From Curtobacterium herbarum (GTDB lineage Bacteria; Actinomycetota; Actinomycetes; Actinomycetales; Microbacteriaceae): DNA of 64,000 nucleotides. Below, one piece after another: positions 34,894-44,272 of the stretch. A model generated the notes under the pieces. That model was not told where the DNA came from. It saw nothing but the letters and a program-made list of their open reading frames with translations, and made no database searches. The position numbers and the translations under genes were made by a program. The stretch spans positions 3,224,001-3,288,000 of the forward strand of contig NZ_JAFBBT010000001.1 of the NCBI RefSeq assembly GCF_016907335.1, in the 5' to 3' direction. Each line of letters starts with the position of its first letter. The first letter of the stretch is position 1.

Positions 34894-35730
34894 GTGTTCC
34901 TGACCGTCGTCGCCGTCTGTTGCGCCGCGGTGGCGGTCCCCCTGCTGGTGAACGGCGTCCGGGCCGCCCGACGGGGCGCGCGGAGCCTGACCCGGCTGCT
35001 CACGCTCGTCGCCGGCCTGGCCGTCCTGGCGCTGGGCGTCCTCGTCGCGGTGCTCGCGGCGGTCGGCACGACGGTGAGCACGGCGCTGCTCCTGCTGGTC
35101 CTGGCCCTGGCCGGGTACCTGGCGCTGGTGTTCCTCGTCTTCCTCGGCGCTGCCCTGACCTGCGGCCTCGTCCGGGTCACGGAGCAGGCCGAGTCGCTCG
35201 TGGTCCTCGGCTGCGGGCTCGTGCACGGCGCGGTCTCACCGATGCTGCGCTCCCGGCTGGACCGCACGCTCGAGGTGTTCCACCGCTCCGTCGCCGCCGG
35301 CCGCACCCCGGTCGTCGTCGCCTCCGGGGGTCAGGGTGAGGACGAGGACCGCACCGAGGCCGACGCGATGGCGGAGTACCTGGTCGCCCGAGGGGTGCCG
35401 GCCGAGCTCGTCCACCGCGAGGGCCGGTCGACGAACACCCGCGAGAACCTCCGCTTCTCGCAGGAGGTCCTGCGCGACGCGGGGGCGGGCGGCCGGACGC
35501 TCGTCGTCACGAACGACTACCACGTGGTGCGCACGGCGATGACGGCGCGACGGACCGGCCTCGACGCCCGCGTGCTCGGGGCACCGACGGCTCGGCAGTC
35601 GGTGCCGAGTGCGTTCCTCCGCGAGTTCGCGGCCGTGCTCGTGATGCACGGGTGGTGGCACCTCGGGGCGCTGGCCGCGATCGTGGTGCTGTGGGGCGTC
35701 GGGCTGGCGACCGGGGCGCTCCCGGCCTGA
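34894..35730 (+). CDS. YdcF/DUF218-family membrane protein
   Basis: 278 residues. Three to four membrane spans at the N-terminus (VFLTVVAVCCAAVAVPLLVN; LLLLVLALAGYLALVFLVFL) are followed by a DUF218 domain: SLVVLGCGL, VVASGGQGEDEDRTEA, STNTRENLRFS and VTNDYHVVR, then a last span. The family is linked to envelope or vancomycin-resistance (SanA-like) functions; no activity is established. It is divergent from the LCP gene; the spacer carries an imperfect GGGAGGC hairpin (34824-34861). Confidence 0.85.
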   Translation: MFLTVVAVCCAAVAVPLLVNGVRAARRGARSLTRLLTLVAGLAVLALGVLVAVLAAVGTTVSTALLLLVLALAGYLALVFLVFLGAALTCGLVRVTEQAESLVVLGCGLVHGAVSPMLRSRLDRTLEVFHRSVAAGRTPVVVASGGQGEDEDRTEADAMAEYLVARGVPAELVHREGRSTNTRENLRFSQEVLRDAGAGGRTLVVTNDYHVVRTAMTARRTGLDARVLGAPTARQSVPSAFLREFAAVLVMHGWWHLGALAAIVVLWGVGLATGALPA

Positions 35731-35731
35731 C

Positions 35732-35827
35732 GCCGCTCAGCTCCGCTCGGTGCCGGCTGCTCAGCTCCGCTCGGTGCCGGCCGCTCAGCTCCGCTCGGTG
35801 CCGGCTGCTCAGCTCCGCTCGGGCAGC
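35732..35827. repeat. Four tandem 24-bp repeats over a gene's stop codon
   Basis: Unit starts GCYGCTCAGCTCCGCTCGG; copies begin at 35732, 35756, 35780 and 35804 (the last diverges at its end). Each contains the minus-strand end of the GntR gene, ERS plus stop. The true stop lies in the rightmost copy; the others are spare 3' ends between convergent genes. Confidence 0.9.
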
Positions 35828-36459
35828 AGGTGCACGGCCTCCATGGCCAGTTCGGCGGCGATCGGGTCCGTCGCGCGCACGGCGTCACGGAGGTCGGCGA
35901 TCCGCGGCGCGACGACGTCGACCGGCACGACCTCGGCGATCTCCGGCACGCGCAGCTTGAACGACAGCCCGTCGGTCGTCGCCCGGCACAACTGCGCGAG
36001 CGAGGCGTTGCCGCACGCGTCCGCCCACATCGCGTAGACGTCGGCGCCGTCGTGCGCCAGGGCTGCCTGCTCCCCCTTGCCGAGGCGCGTGAGCACCTGG
36101 TCGAGCGTCGCCACGACCGTGCGTCGCTCGGCGTCGCTGAAGCGCGGGACCGCCAGCCGGACGACGCCGCCGTAGATCACGCCGAGGGTCTGGTACGCGT
36201 CGAGCAGCTCGCCCTTGGTGGGTGCGGCGACCCGGGTGTACCGGTTCGGGGCCATCTCGATGAGTCCGGCGCGGGCCAGTTCGGCGAGCGCTTCGCGGAT
36301 CGGGGTGCGGGACACACCGAGCCAGGCGATCAGGTCGTCGTCGTTGAGCCGTTCGCCGGGCTCCAGCGTGCCGTCCATGATCGCGTCCCGGATCTTGTCC
36401 TGGACGGTGTCGCGGAGGAGCTTGCGCTCGGCGGCGGGCTGCGTGGAGGGTACGGGCAT
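35809..36459 (-). CDS. GntR-family regulator with FCD-like domain
   Basis: 216 residues. The winged helix-turn-helix is at residues ~14-75 (NDDDLIAWLGVSRTPIREAL); the rest is a helical effector domain. ATG 36459 lies only 12 bp after the MMPL stop on the same strand, so it may be co-transcribed with that exporter. The effector is unknown. Confidence 0.85.
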   Translation of the reverse strand: MPVPSTQPAAERKLLRDTVQDKIRDAIMDGTLEPGERLNDDDLIAWLGVSRTPIREALAELARAGLIEMAPNRYTRVAAPTKGELLDAYQTLGVIYGGVVRLAVPRFSDAERRTVVATLDQVLTRLGKGEQAALAHDGADVYAMWADACGNASLAQLCRATTDGLSFKLRVPEIAEVVPVDVVAPRIADLRDAVRATDPIAAELAMEAVHLLPERS

Positions 36460-36471
36460 GCGCTCAGCGTG

Positions 36472-38607
36472 TCACATGTCACGGGGTCGGCGCGAGAGCC
36501 GCGATGGCCACCAGGCCCGGCGGCCGAGGTCGAGCACGAGCGCGGGGACGAGCAACGAGCGGACCACCACGGTGTCGAGCAGCACGCCGAACGCGACGAC
36601 GAAGGCGATCTGCACGAGGAACAGGATCGGGATCACGCCGAGGGCCGCGAAGGTGGCGGCGAGCACCACGCCCGCGGACGTGATCACCCCGCCGGTGGCC
36701 CCGAGCCCGCGCAGGACACCCTCGCGCGGGCCGTGGCGGAGCGTCTCCTCCCGCACGCGGGTCATGAGGAAGATGTTGTAGTCGACGCCGAGCGCCACCA
36801 GGAAGACGAACGAGAACAGCGGCACCGACGGATCGGCTCCGGGGAAGTGGAACAGGTGGTCGAAGACGAGCGCGCCGACGCCGAGCGCGGCCGCGAACGA
36901 CACGATGACGCTGCCGATGAGGACGAGCGGCGTGACGACGCTCCGGAGCAGCAGCATGAGGATGAGCAGGATCACGACCAGGACGACGGGGATGATCAGC
37001 GTCCGGTCGCGGATGCCGGTGTCGTTCGTGTCGATCGCGGTCGCGGTGACCCCACCGACACGGGCACCGGGGTCGACGCGTTCGACCGCCGTCCGGAGGT
37101 CGCGGACGGTGCGCTCGGCCGCGGCCGAGTCGGCGGGGTCGGCGAGGGTCGCCTCGAGGAGCACCTGGCCCCGTGACACGGTCGGTTCGACAGCCGGGGC
37201 GCCGGGCGTCGTGCTCGTGGTGGCGTCCGTGCCGACGGTCGTGGTGCCGGAGGGCGCGTCCTTCGCGGCCGCGGTGACGCCGTCGACCCCGGTCACACCG
37301 GTGACGGCGGCGGCGAGCCGGTCGATCCGGTCGGCGTCCCCGAGCACGAGCGCCGGGCTGCCGGAACCACCGGGGAAGTGGTCGGCCAGGACGTCCTGGC
37401 CGTCGCGGGCCTGCGACTGCCCGATCACCAGGTCGCTCTGCGGGACCCCGTCGGCGCGCAGGCCGAGCAGACCGGTGCCCATCGCCAGCAGCCCGACGGT
37501 GCAGACCACCCAGACCACGCGGGAGCGCCGCCCGACGAGCCGGCCCACCCGTGCCCAGAGTCCGCGGGCGTCCGGGCCGGTGAGCACCGGGTGGGCGCTG
37601 CCGAACGCGGGGCGCAGCGGCCAGAACGCGGCTCGACGGAAGCAGAGGAGCAGCGCGGGCAGCAGGGTGAGGGCGGCGAGCACGCTGAACGCGATGCCGA
37701 TCGCCGCGACCGGGCCGAGCGCCTTGTTCGAGTTGAGGTCCGACAGCAGCAGGCACAGCACGCCGACGATGACCGTGCCGCCCGAGGCGATGATCGGCTC
37801 GAGGCTGCCGCGGAGTGCGGCCTTCGTGGCGTCCCACCCGGTGCGGTGGTCACGGAGGGCCTCGCGGTACCGGGACGTGTAGAGGAGTGCGTAGTCGGTC
37901 GCGGCCCCGATCACCAGGATCGAGAGGATGCCCTGCACCTGCCCGTTCACGGTGACGACCCCGGCCTTCGCCAGCGCCCAGACGACGAGGATCGAGGCGG
38001 TCAGGGCGAACACGGCGGTGGCGAGCACCAGGAACGGCAGCAGTGGTGAGCGGTAGACCACGATGAGGATGACGAGCACCGCGACGAGCGCGACCCCGAG
38101 CAGCAGGCCGTCGATGCCCGCGAACGCCTCGGTCAGGTCGGCGGTGAAGCCCGCCGGCCCGGTCACGTACCCGCGGAGCCCGTCCGGCAGGGCGCCCTCG
38201 ACGTCCGTCCGGATCGCGGCGACCGCGTCCCCGGTCTCGGCCGAGGCGGTCAGCGTGGCGACGACCTCGACCGCGTCGCCGTCCTCGCTCGGGATGACCG
38301 GGCTGACCTGGTCGACGTCGTCCCGGTCCCCCAGGGCCGCGGCGATCCGTCCGGCCGCGGCGGTGTCGGTGGACGTCAGCCCGCCGTCCCGCTCGAGCAC
38401 GACGATGGCCGGTGCCCCGCTGGCGTCCCGGAAGTCGCTGCTGCGGTCCTGCACCGCGGTGGCGTCGGCAGAGGCCGGCAGGAACGAGGTCTGGTCGTTC
38501 GTGGAGACCTCGGCGATCCGACCGAAGAACGGGCCGCCGACCGAGGCGACGACCAGCCAGACGAGGATGACGAGCGCGGGGATCGCGATGCGGAGGGAAC
38601 GGGGCAC
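36472..38607 (-). CDS. MMPL/RND-type membrane transporter
   Basis: 711 residues with two repeats of one span, a large extracellular domain and five spans. Conserved segments include VIGAATDYALLYTSRYREAL in the first half and LVALGVDYNIFLMTRVREE in the second. MMPL proteins export lipids or drugs using the proton gradient. GTG 38607 follows TACGCT by seven bases. The gene is divergent from a MarR regulator with a palindrome between them, so it is probably a regulated efflux pump. Confidence 0.9.
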   Translation of the reverse strand: MPRSLRIAIPALVILVWLVVASVGGPFFGRIAEVSTNDQTSFLPASADATAVQDRSSDFRDASGAPAIVVLERDGGLTSTDTAAAGRIAAALGDRDDVDQVSPVIPSEDGDAVEVVATLTASAETGDAVAAIRTDVEGALPDGLRGYVTGPAGFTADLTEAFAGIDGLLLGVALVAVLVILIVVYRSPLLPFLVLATAVFALTASILVVWALAKAGVVTVNGQVQGILSILVIGAATDYALLYTSRYREALRDHRTGWDATKAALRGSLEPIIASGGTVIVGVLCLLLSDLNSNKALGPVAAIGIAFSVLAALTLLPALLLCFRRAAFWPLRPAFGSAHPVLTGPDARGLWARVGRLVGRRSRVVWVVCTVGLLAMGTGLLGLRADGVPQSDLVIGQSQARDGQDVLADHFPGGSGSPALVLGDADRIDRLAAAVTGVTGVDGVTAAAKDAPSGTTTVGTDATTSTTPGAPAVEPTVSRGQVLLEATLADPADSAAAERTVRDLRTAVERVDPGARVGGVTATAIDTNDTGIRDRTLIIPVVLVVILLILMLLLRSVVTPLVLIGSVIVSFAAALGVGALVFDHLFHFPGADPSVPLFSFVFLVALGVDYNIFLMTRVREETLRHGPREGVLRGLGATGGVITSAGVVLAATFAALGVIPILFLVQIAFVVAFGVLLDTVVVRSLLVPALVLDLGRRAWWPSRLSRRPRDM

Positions 38608-38614
38608 GACGGCG

Positions 38615-38687
38615 AGCGTACACCGATCGTCAGCATGCTGAACACTTTTCCGGAGGCCGGGACCGGTGGACTGCTCCACCGTAGACT
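38615..38687. promoter_or_regulatory. Divergent MMPL/MarR promoter with operator palindromes
   Basis: Minus -10 TACGCT at 38620-38615, seven bases from the MMPL GTG. Plus -10 TAGACT at 38682-38687, six bases from the MarR ATG. Between them are TCAGCATGCTGA (38630-38641, perfect 12-bp palindrome of MarR-operator type) and CGGTGGA-4-TCCACCG (38664-38681), which abuts the MarR -10. The layout suits autoregulation and control of the exporter. Confidence 0.55.
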
Positions 38688-38693
38688 CGGGGC

Positions 38694-39131
38694 ATGGAGG
38701 ACCAGTCCGCGCAGTGGCCGATCGGACGCCTGCTCGCCGCCGCGTCCCGTGCCGTGGAACGCGAGTGGGACGAACGCCTCCGGGCCATCGGGCTGCAGCA
38801 CGCCGCCCTCATCGCGCTCGACATCGCGTTGCGCACCGGGCCGACCGGCGCCGACGTCATCGCCCGGACCGCGCGTGTCCAGCCGCAGACGATGTCCCGC
38901 ACCCTCGAGCGCCTGGAGCGCGACGGGATGATCGAGCGCAGCCCGCACCCGGAGGACGGCCGTCGGCGACTCGTCACGGTCACCGACCACGGGCGGCGGA
39001 TGTGGGAGACCGCGCGGCACATCGAGCGCGAGGTGCTGCCGGACGACCCGGAGCTCCGCGCCCGGCTCAGCGCGATCGTGGCCGGCGTGCAGCGGTCCGC
39101 TCCCCACGAGGTACTTGCACCTGATATGTGA
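38694..39131 (+). CDS. MarR-family transcriptional regulator
   Basis: 145 residues with the winged helix (ADVIARTARVQPQTMSRTLE, then RLERDGMIERSPHPEDGRRR, the wing with its conserved DxRxR-like motif). It is divergent from the MMPL exporter. It probably represses both genes until it binds a drug-like ligand. The mRNA is likely leaderless. Confidence 0.88.
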   Translation: MEDQSAQWPIGRLLAAASRAVEREWDERLRAIGLQHAALIALDIALRTGPTGADVIARTARVQPQTMSRTLERLERDGMIERSPHPEDGRRRLVTVTDHGRRMWETARHIEREVLPDDPELRARLSAIVAGVQRSAPHEVLAPDM

Positions 39132-39186
39132 GATGTGTCACCCTGGATGAGTCGGTGCCTCGGCCGGCCTGTCCCCAGGGAGTCCC

Positions 39187-40206
39187 ATGTCCGGCCGTCG
39201 AGCCCTCGCCCCGAACGACCGTCGACGCCCACTCCGCACCGCCCTGCTCGTCGCCACCGGGCTGCTCACCGTCGTGACGATCGTCCTCGCCGTCGTGGTG
39301 AGCGCCTTCGTCAGCGGACTGGCGGACCGCTACGACGCCGGGCGGACGGTCATCGAGTCCGCGTTCCCGGATGCCGGTCGGCCCGCACCCGCCGGAGACG
39401 CCGAGGACGCCGTCACCGTGCTGCTCATCGGCTCGGACTCCCGCGCCCGACTCGACCCGGGGCACGACCGCACCGACGGCGGCCGGTCGGACGTGCTGAT
39501 GCTCGCGCACGTGTCGGGTGACCGGCGGCACGTCTCCCTGGTCTCGGTCCTCCGCGACTCCTGGGTCGACGTCCCCGGTCACGGCACCGCGAAGATCAAC
39601 GCCGCGTACTCGTGGGGCGGCGTCCCCCTGACGGTGCAGACCGTCGAGCAGCTCCTCGACGTCCGGATCGACCACGTCGCCGAGATCGACTTCGCGGGCT
39701 TCGCCGGCATGACCGATGCACTGGGCGGTGTCACCGTCGAGTCCTCGACCGCGTTCGACGCCCGGGGACACCACTTCCGGGTCGGACCGAACCACCTCGA
39801 CGGGGCGGCGGCGCTCGCCTTCGTCCGGGAGCGGTACGCCTTCGCCGACGCCGACCACACCAGGGTGCGGAACCAGCAGGCGTTCCTGCGCGCCCTCGTC
39901 CAGCGGGTCCTGTCCGAGGACACCCTGACGAGCCCGGGGCGGATCCGGCAGTTCGTGTCCTCGAGCAGCGAGTACCTCTCGGTGGACCCCGGCCTGGACT
40001 TCTCGACACTCGTCGGACTGGGGTGGTCGCTCCGTGACTTCCGCGTGCAGGACCTCGACACCGTGACCCTGCCGACGGCCGGTGGCGGCACGAGCGACGA
40101 CGGGCAGTCCTACGTCCGGGTCGACCAGTCCGCTGTCGCCAGCCTGTCGATCGCGCTGCGGTCCGACGACCTGTCCGGCTGGATCGCGACGCACCCGTCC
40201 GGGTGA
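39187..40206 (+). CDS. LytR-CpsA-Psr (LCP) family glycopolymer ligase
   Basis: 339 residues: basic N-terminus, one membrane span (residues ~18-40), then an LCP domain with VLLIGSDSRARL, SVLRDSWVDVPG, KINAAYSWGG and RERYAFADADHTRVRNQQ. It lacks the LytR_C domain of the other LCP protein in the window. It should attach wall glycopolymers to peptidoglycan outside the membrane. It ends at a bidirectional terminator shared with the Rpf gene. Confidence 0.9.
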   Translation: MSGRRALAPNDRRRPLRTALLVATGLLTVVTIVLAVVVSAFVSGLADRYDAGRTVIESAFPDAGRPAPAGDAEDAVTVLLIGSDSRARLDPGHDRTDGGRSDVLMLAHVSGDRRHVSLVSVLRDSWVDVPGHGTAKINAAYSWGGVPLTVQTVEQLLDVRIDHVAEIDFAGFAGMTDALGGVTVESSTAFDARGHHFRVGPNHLDGAAALAFVRERYAFADADHTRVRNQQAFLRALVQRVLSEDTLTSPGRIRQFVSSSSEYLSVDPGLDFSTLVGLGWSLRDFRVQDLDTVTLPTAGGGTSDDGQSYVRVDQSAVASLSIALRSDDLSGWIATHPSG

Positions 40207-40280
40207 TCCGCGCCTCCCGGTCGCCGCACGGCTGCCGGCCGGCCCCGTGACTCCGGGTGTCCCCCTTCCACCCGGACGAC

Positions 40281-40314
40281 GAAGCGCCCCACGACCGAGG
40301 TCGTGGGGCGCTTC
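40281..40314. terminator. Bidirectional hairpin between LCP and Rpf genes
   Basis: Perfect 16-base arms GAAGCGCCCCACGACC and its complement, with a two-base centre. Located between convergent stops (40206 and 40338), so it can end both transcripts. Confidence 0.85.
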
Positions 40315-40337
40315 CGATCGGCGCGAGACGCGGTGCG

Positions 40338-41195
<858 letters not shown>

Positions 41196-41328
41196 CTACC
41201 CAGCAGTGCTATGTACCCCTTCTGGACCCTGTACGCATCGATGCCCATGAGCACGGCGATCGGCCGTCCCCCGGCCTCCGACCTTCCGAATTCCCTGACA
41301 ATCGCGGATCCGGGTGACCGATCGGCGG

Positions 41329-41366
41329 ACGGGAGGCGCGGGGCGGGCCCGCACCGCGCCTCCCGT
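41329..41366. terminator. Terminator of the RlmC gene (GGGAGGC family)
   Basis: Perfect 13-base arms ACGGGAGGCGCGG / CCGCGCCTCCCGT with a 12-base loop, directly after the RlmC stop on its strand. Confidence 0.75.
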
Positions 41367-41369
41367 TCG

Positions 41370-42521
41370 TCAGTCCCGCGACAGCAGGGTGACGGCCTCG
41401 AGGTGCCCCGTCTGCGGGAACATGTCGAGCACGCGGACCCGGCGCAGCCGGAACGACGGCATCACCGCGAGGTCGCGGGCGAGCGTCACCGGGTTGCAGC
41501 TGGAGTAGACGACGTGCCGGACCTCGGAGGCCTCCAACCACCCGGCGAGCTCCGCACCGATACCGCGCCGCGGCGGGTTGACGACGACGAGTTCCGGGGC
41601 GGTACCGGGGCGGGCGCGCAGCGCGTGGGCGGTGGCGTCGGCGGCGGCGAAGCGGACGTCGGTCAGGCCGGCCTCGCGGGCGGACTGCTTCGCAGACACG
41701 ATCGCCTCGCGGCTGGTCTCGATGCCGGTGACCGATCGACCCGGACGTGCGGCGTGCAGCGCGAACCCGCCGACGCCGCAGTACAGGTCCCACATCGAGG
41801 CCGGGTCGACCTCGTCGATCCACGCCGACGCCTGCGCGTACAGCTGGGTGGCCACGGACGTGTTCGTCTGGAAGAAGCTCTGCGGGCGCAGGTGCATGGT
41901 CACCGGGCCCAGGCGCATCGGCAGGGTCTGCTGCTCGGTGAGGACGACCTCCCGGTCCCCCTCGGTCACGGCCTTGTGCTCGGGCAGCAGGTTCGCCGTG
42001 ACCACGACGGCCTGCGGCAGGACCCGACGGAGGTCGTCGAGCCGGTCACGCAGGCGCGGCAGCTGCCCCTCGCTGCGGAGCACGAACCGGACCATCAGCT
42101 CGCCGTCCGGTGACTCGGTGACGAGCACGTACTTCAGCTCGCCGCGGCGCTGCCGGACGTCGTACGGCATGAACCCGGCGGACGCGATGAAGTCGGCCAG
42201 GACCGGCAGCGCGTGCTGGATGCCGGGCGTGCAGATGCCGCAGTGGCGCAGGTCGACCCCGCGCTGCCGCTCGTCGAGGATCCCGACGGTGGGCTGCTGC
42301 ACCGTGCCGCCGACGACCATCTTCGCCTTGTTGCGGTAGCCGGACTCCGGGCTGGTGATCGCCGGCAGCCACTCGACCGCCCCCGGACCACCCGCCGCGT
42401 CGACGGCGTCGTGCAGGAGTTCCCGGGTGCGGAGCTCCTTGTCGAGGACCTGGTCTCCGTATGGCTGACCCATCAGGGTGCACGACCGGCAGACCCCGCG
42501 GTCGAAGTAGTCGCACTGCAT
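41370..42521 (-). CDS. rlmC: 23S rRNA (uracil747-C5)-methyltransferase RlmC
   Basis: 383 residues. The iron-sulfur cluster cysteines lie at the N-terminus (MQCDYFDRGVCRSC) and in LRHCGIC. The methyltransferase core has LYCGVGGFALH (SAM binding), VVVNPPRRGIG and the catalytic Cys in VYSSCNPVTLARD. Absence of an N-terminal TRAM domain and the length fit RlmC (RumB) rather than RlmD. It uses SAM to make 5-methyluridine in 23S rRNA. It is followed by a hairpin. Confidence 0.88.
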   Translation of the reverse strand: MQCDYFDRGVCRSCTLMGQPYGDQVLDKELRTRELLHDAVDAAGGPGAVEWLPAITSPESGYRNKAKMVVGGTVQQPTVGILDERQRGVDLRHCGICTPGIQHALPVLADFIASAGFMPYDVRQRRGELKYVLVTESPDGELMVRFVLRSEGQLPRLRDRLDDLRRVLPQAVVVTANLLPEHKAVTEGDREVVLTEQQTLPMRLGPVTMHLRPQSFFQTNTSVATQLYAQASAWIDEVDPASMWDLYCGVGGFALHAARPGRSVTGIETSREAIVSAKQSAREAGLTDVRFAAADATAHALRARPGTAPELVVVNPPRRGIGAELAGWLEASEVRHVVYSSCNPVTLARDLAVMPSFRLRRVRVLDMFPQTGHLEAVTLLSRD

Positions 42522-42538
42522 GGCCGAGTCAGGATACG

Positions 42539-43441
42539 TCAGCGGCGGGCGGCGTCCCGGGTGGTGGTCCGGATGCGGTGCACCGAGGTCGTCGCGGTGA
42601 TGAACAGGTCGCGGCCGTCGTCGCCGCCGAAGCACAGGTTCGCGACGGTCTCGGGCACCGGGACCACGCCGATCCGGGTACCGTCCGGCTCGTGGACGAA
42701 CACGCCGACCGCCGCCGAGGTCCAGATCCGCCCGTCCTCGTCCACCCGGAGGCCGTCGGGCACGCCCTCGCCCGGGGCGAAGCGGACCAGGTCGCGGCCG
42801 TTCTTCACCCGCACCCCGGGGACGCCGGGCGCGGCCGGGGCGTCGGTGACGACGTCGTAGGCGCGGATCACCGGGCGGTCGCCGTCCGAGCTCGCGACGT
42901 ACAGCACCCGCTCGTCGGGCGAGAACGCCAGACCGTTCGGCTCGTCGACGTCGAGGACGACCGGGCGCAGGTCCTCGCCGTCCGGGCCGCAGCGGAACAC
43001 CCAGTGGTCGCCGTACTCCCGCTCGCCGGGGTGTCCCTCGCGCGGCTGCGTGATGCCGTAGGCCGGGTCGGTGAACCAGACGCTGCCGTCCCGTGCGACG
43101 ACGACGTCGTTCGGGGAGTTGTAGGCGACCGCACCCCACCGCGTCGTGATCGGTGTGACGACGCCGTCCCGGTCACGCTCGACCCGCCGTCGTCCGTGCG
43201 AGCACTGCACCACCGAGCCGTCGTGGTCGAGCGTCCGGCCGTTGGTGAACTCGACCCCGTCGGCGTACACCGAGACCGTGCCGTCCGACGCTGCCCACTG
43301 CAGGACGCGGTCCCCGGGGATGTCCGACCAGCGGAGCGTCCGGGTCGCCGGGACCCAGCACGGCCCCTCGGCCCAGGTGCTGCCGGTGTGCAGGGTCTCG
43401 AGCGCGGTGGGGTCGGGGACGAGGTCGGTGAGGCGCGGCAC
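42539..43441 (-). CDS. SMP-30/gluconolactonase-family hydrolase
   Basis: 300 residues forming a six-bladed beta-propeller. Metal ligands include Glu in WAEGPCWVP, Asn in AYNSPNDVVVARDGSVWFTD and Asp in FSPDERVLYV. Family members hydrolyse sugar lactones; the close match to plant-pathogen gluconolactonases suggests a sugar-acid pathway. GTG 43441 follows GAAGGAGAACCC. Its upstream region is made of hexanucleotide repeats. Confidence 0.85.
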   Translation of the reverse strand: MPRLTDLVPDPTALETLHTGSTWAEGPCWVPATRTLRWSDIPGDRVLQWAASDGTVSVYADGVEFTNGRTLDHDGSVVQCSHGRRRVERDRDGVVTPITTRWGAVAYNSPNDVVVARDGSVWFTDPAYGITQPREGHPGEREYGDHWVFRCGPDGEDLRPVVLDVDEPNGLAFSPDERVLYVASSDGDRPVIRAYDVVTDAPAAPGVPGVRVKNGRDLVRFAPGEGVPDGLRVDEDGRIWTSAAVGVFVHEPDGTRIGVVPVPETVANLCFGGDDGRDLFITATTSVHRIRTTTRDAARR

Positions 43442-43475
43442 GGGTTCTCCTTCGAACGTGCGTCCACGCTAGTGC

Positions 43476-43541
43476 GCGACCGCGACCGCGACCGCGACCG
43501 CGACCCCGACCCCGACGGGCACGGGCACGGGCACGGGCACG
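43476..43541. repeat. Hexanucleotide tandem repeat, 11 units
   Basis: Five GCGACC units (43476-43505), two transitional units and four GGCACG units (43518-43541), all in one six-base register. It lies just upstream of the SMP-30 gene (minus strand) and 17 bp past the DedA stop. Confidence 0.9.
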
Positions 43542-43558
43542 AGCGACGGCTGGGTGGG

Positions 43559-44182
43559 TCAGGCCGCCGCGGCAGCCGCCTCGCCGCGTCGACGCACGGC
43601 CTTCTCGATCGCGGAGATCCCGAGGCCGAGCAGGATCGAGGCCACGACCGCGAGCACGGTCACCAGGAACGGCTGCTCCCGACTCCAGTGCCCGGTGGCC
43701 GCGGCGATCCCGACGCAGTACGCCGCCCAGACGACGTCGGCGAGCGCGCAGCTGAGCAGGAACCGCCGGACGTCGAGCCCGCTGTCGGCGCCGACCAGGT
43801 TCGTCGTCAGCCGGCCCATCGGGATGAAGCGTCCGAGGACCGCGATGCGACCCGGGGCCGCGCGGTACCGCTCGTCGATCGACTCCCGGGCCTTCCGGAC
43901 CTTGGGCCGGGCGAACCAGGACTTCGAGCCGAGGTCGACCGACCGGGCCAGCTGGTAGAGCGCGAGGTCCCCGAGCACCATGCCGATCGTGGCCGCGACG
44001 ACCAGGAGCAGGACCGGCAGGAGTCCACCGTCACCGCCCACCAGGAGCGTGCCGATCGCGACGACCATCGCCTGGCTGGGCAGGAAGACCGCGATGCTGC
44101 CGACGGCGAGCACGAGGCCGACGACCAGGAACGCCCACGGGGTGCCGACGAGCTGCAGCACCACCTGTTCTGCTGCGTCCAC
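43559..44182 (-). CDS. DedA-family membrane protein
   Basis: 207 residues with four to five membrane segments and the DedA/SNARE-associated pattern (FLPSQAMVVAIGTLL; RFIPMGRLTTNLVGADSGLD). DedA proteins act as lipid flippases or support proton-dependent membrane homeostasis. GTG 44182 follows GGAGGG. The C-terminus is a run of alanines. Confidence 0.85.
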   Translation of the reverse strand: MDAAEQVVLQLVGTPWAFLVVGLVLAVGSIAVFLPSQAMVVAIGTLLVGGDGGLLPVLLLVVAATIGMVLGDLALYQLARSVDLGSKSWFARPKVRKARESIDERYRAAPGRIAVLGRFIPMGRLTTNLVGADSGLDVRRFLLSCALADVVWAAYCVGIAAATGHWSREQPFLVTVLAVVASILLGLGISAIEKAVRRRGEAAAAAA

Positions 44183-44272
44183 TGCGCACCCTCCACGGCA
44201 CGAGCCTGACGCGCCGCTGTCGATCATCTCAGGTCCGGCGCCGCCCGGTGCGCCGGTTGCGGTGTCCGGCGG

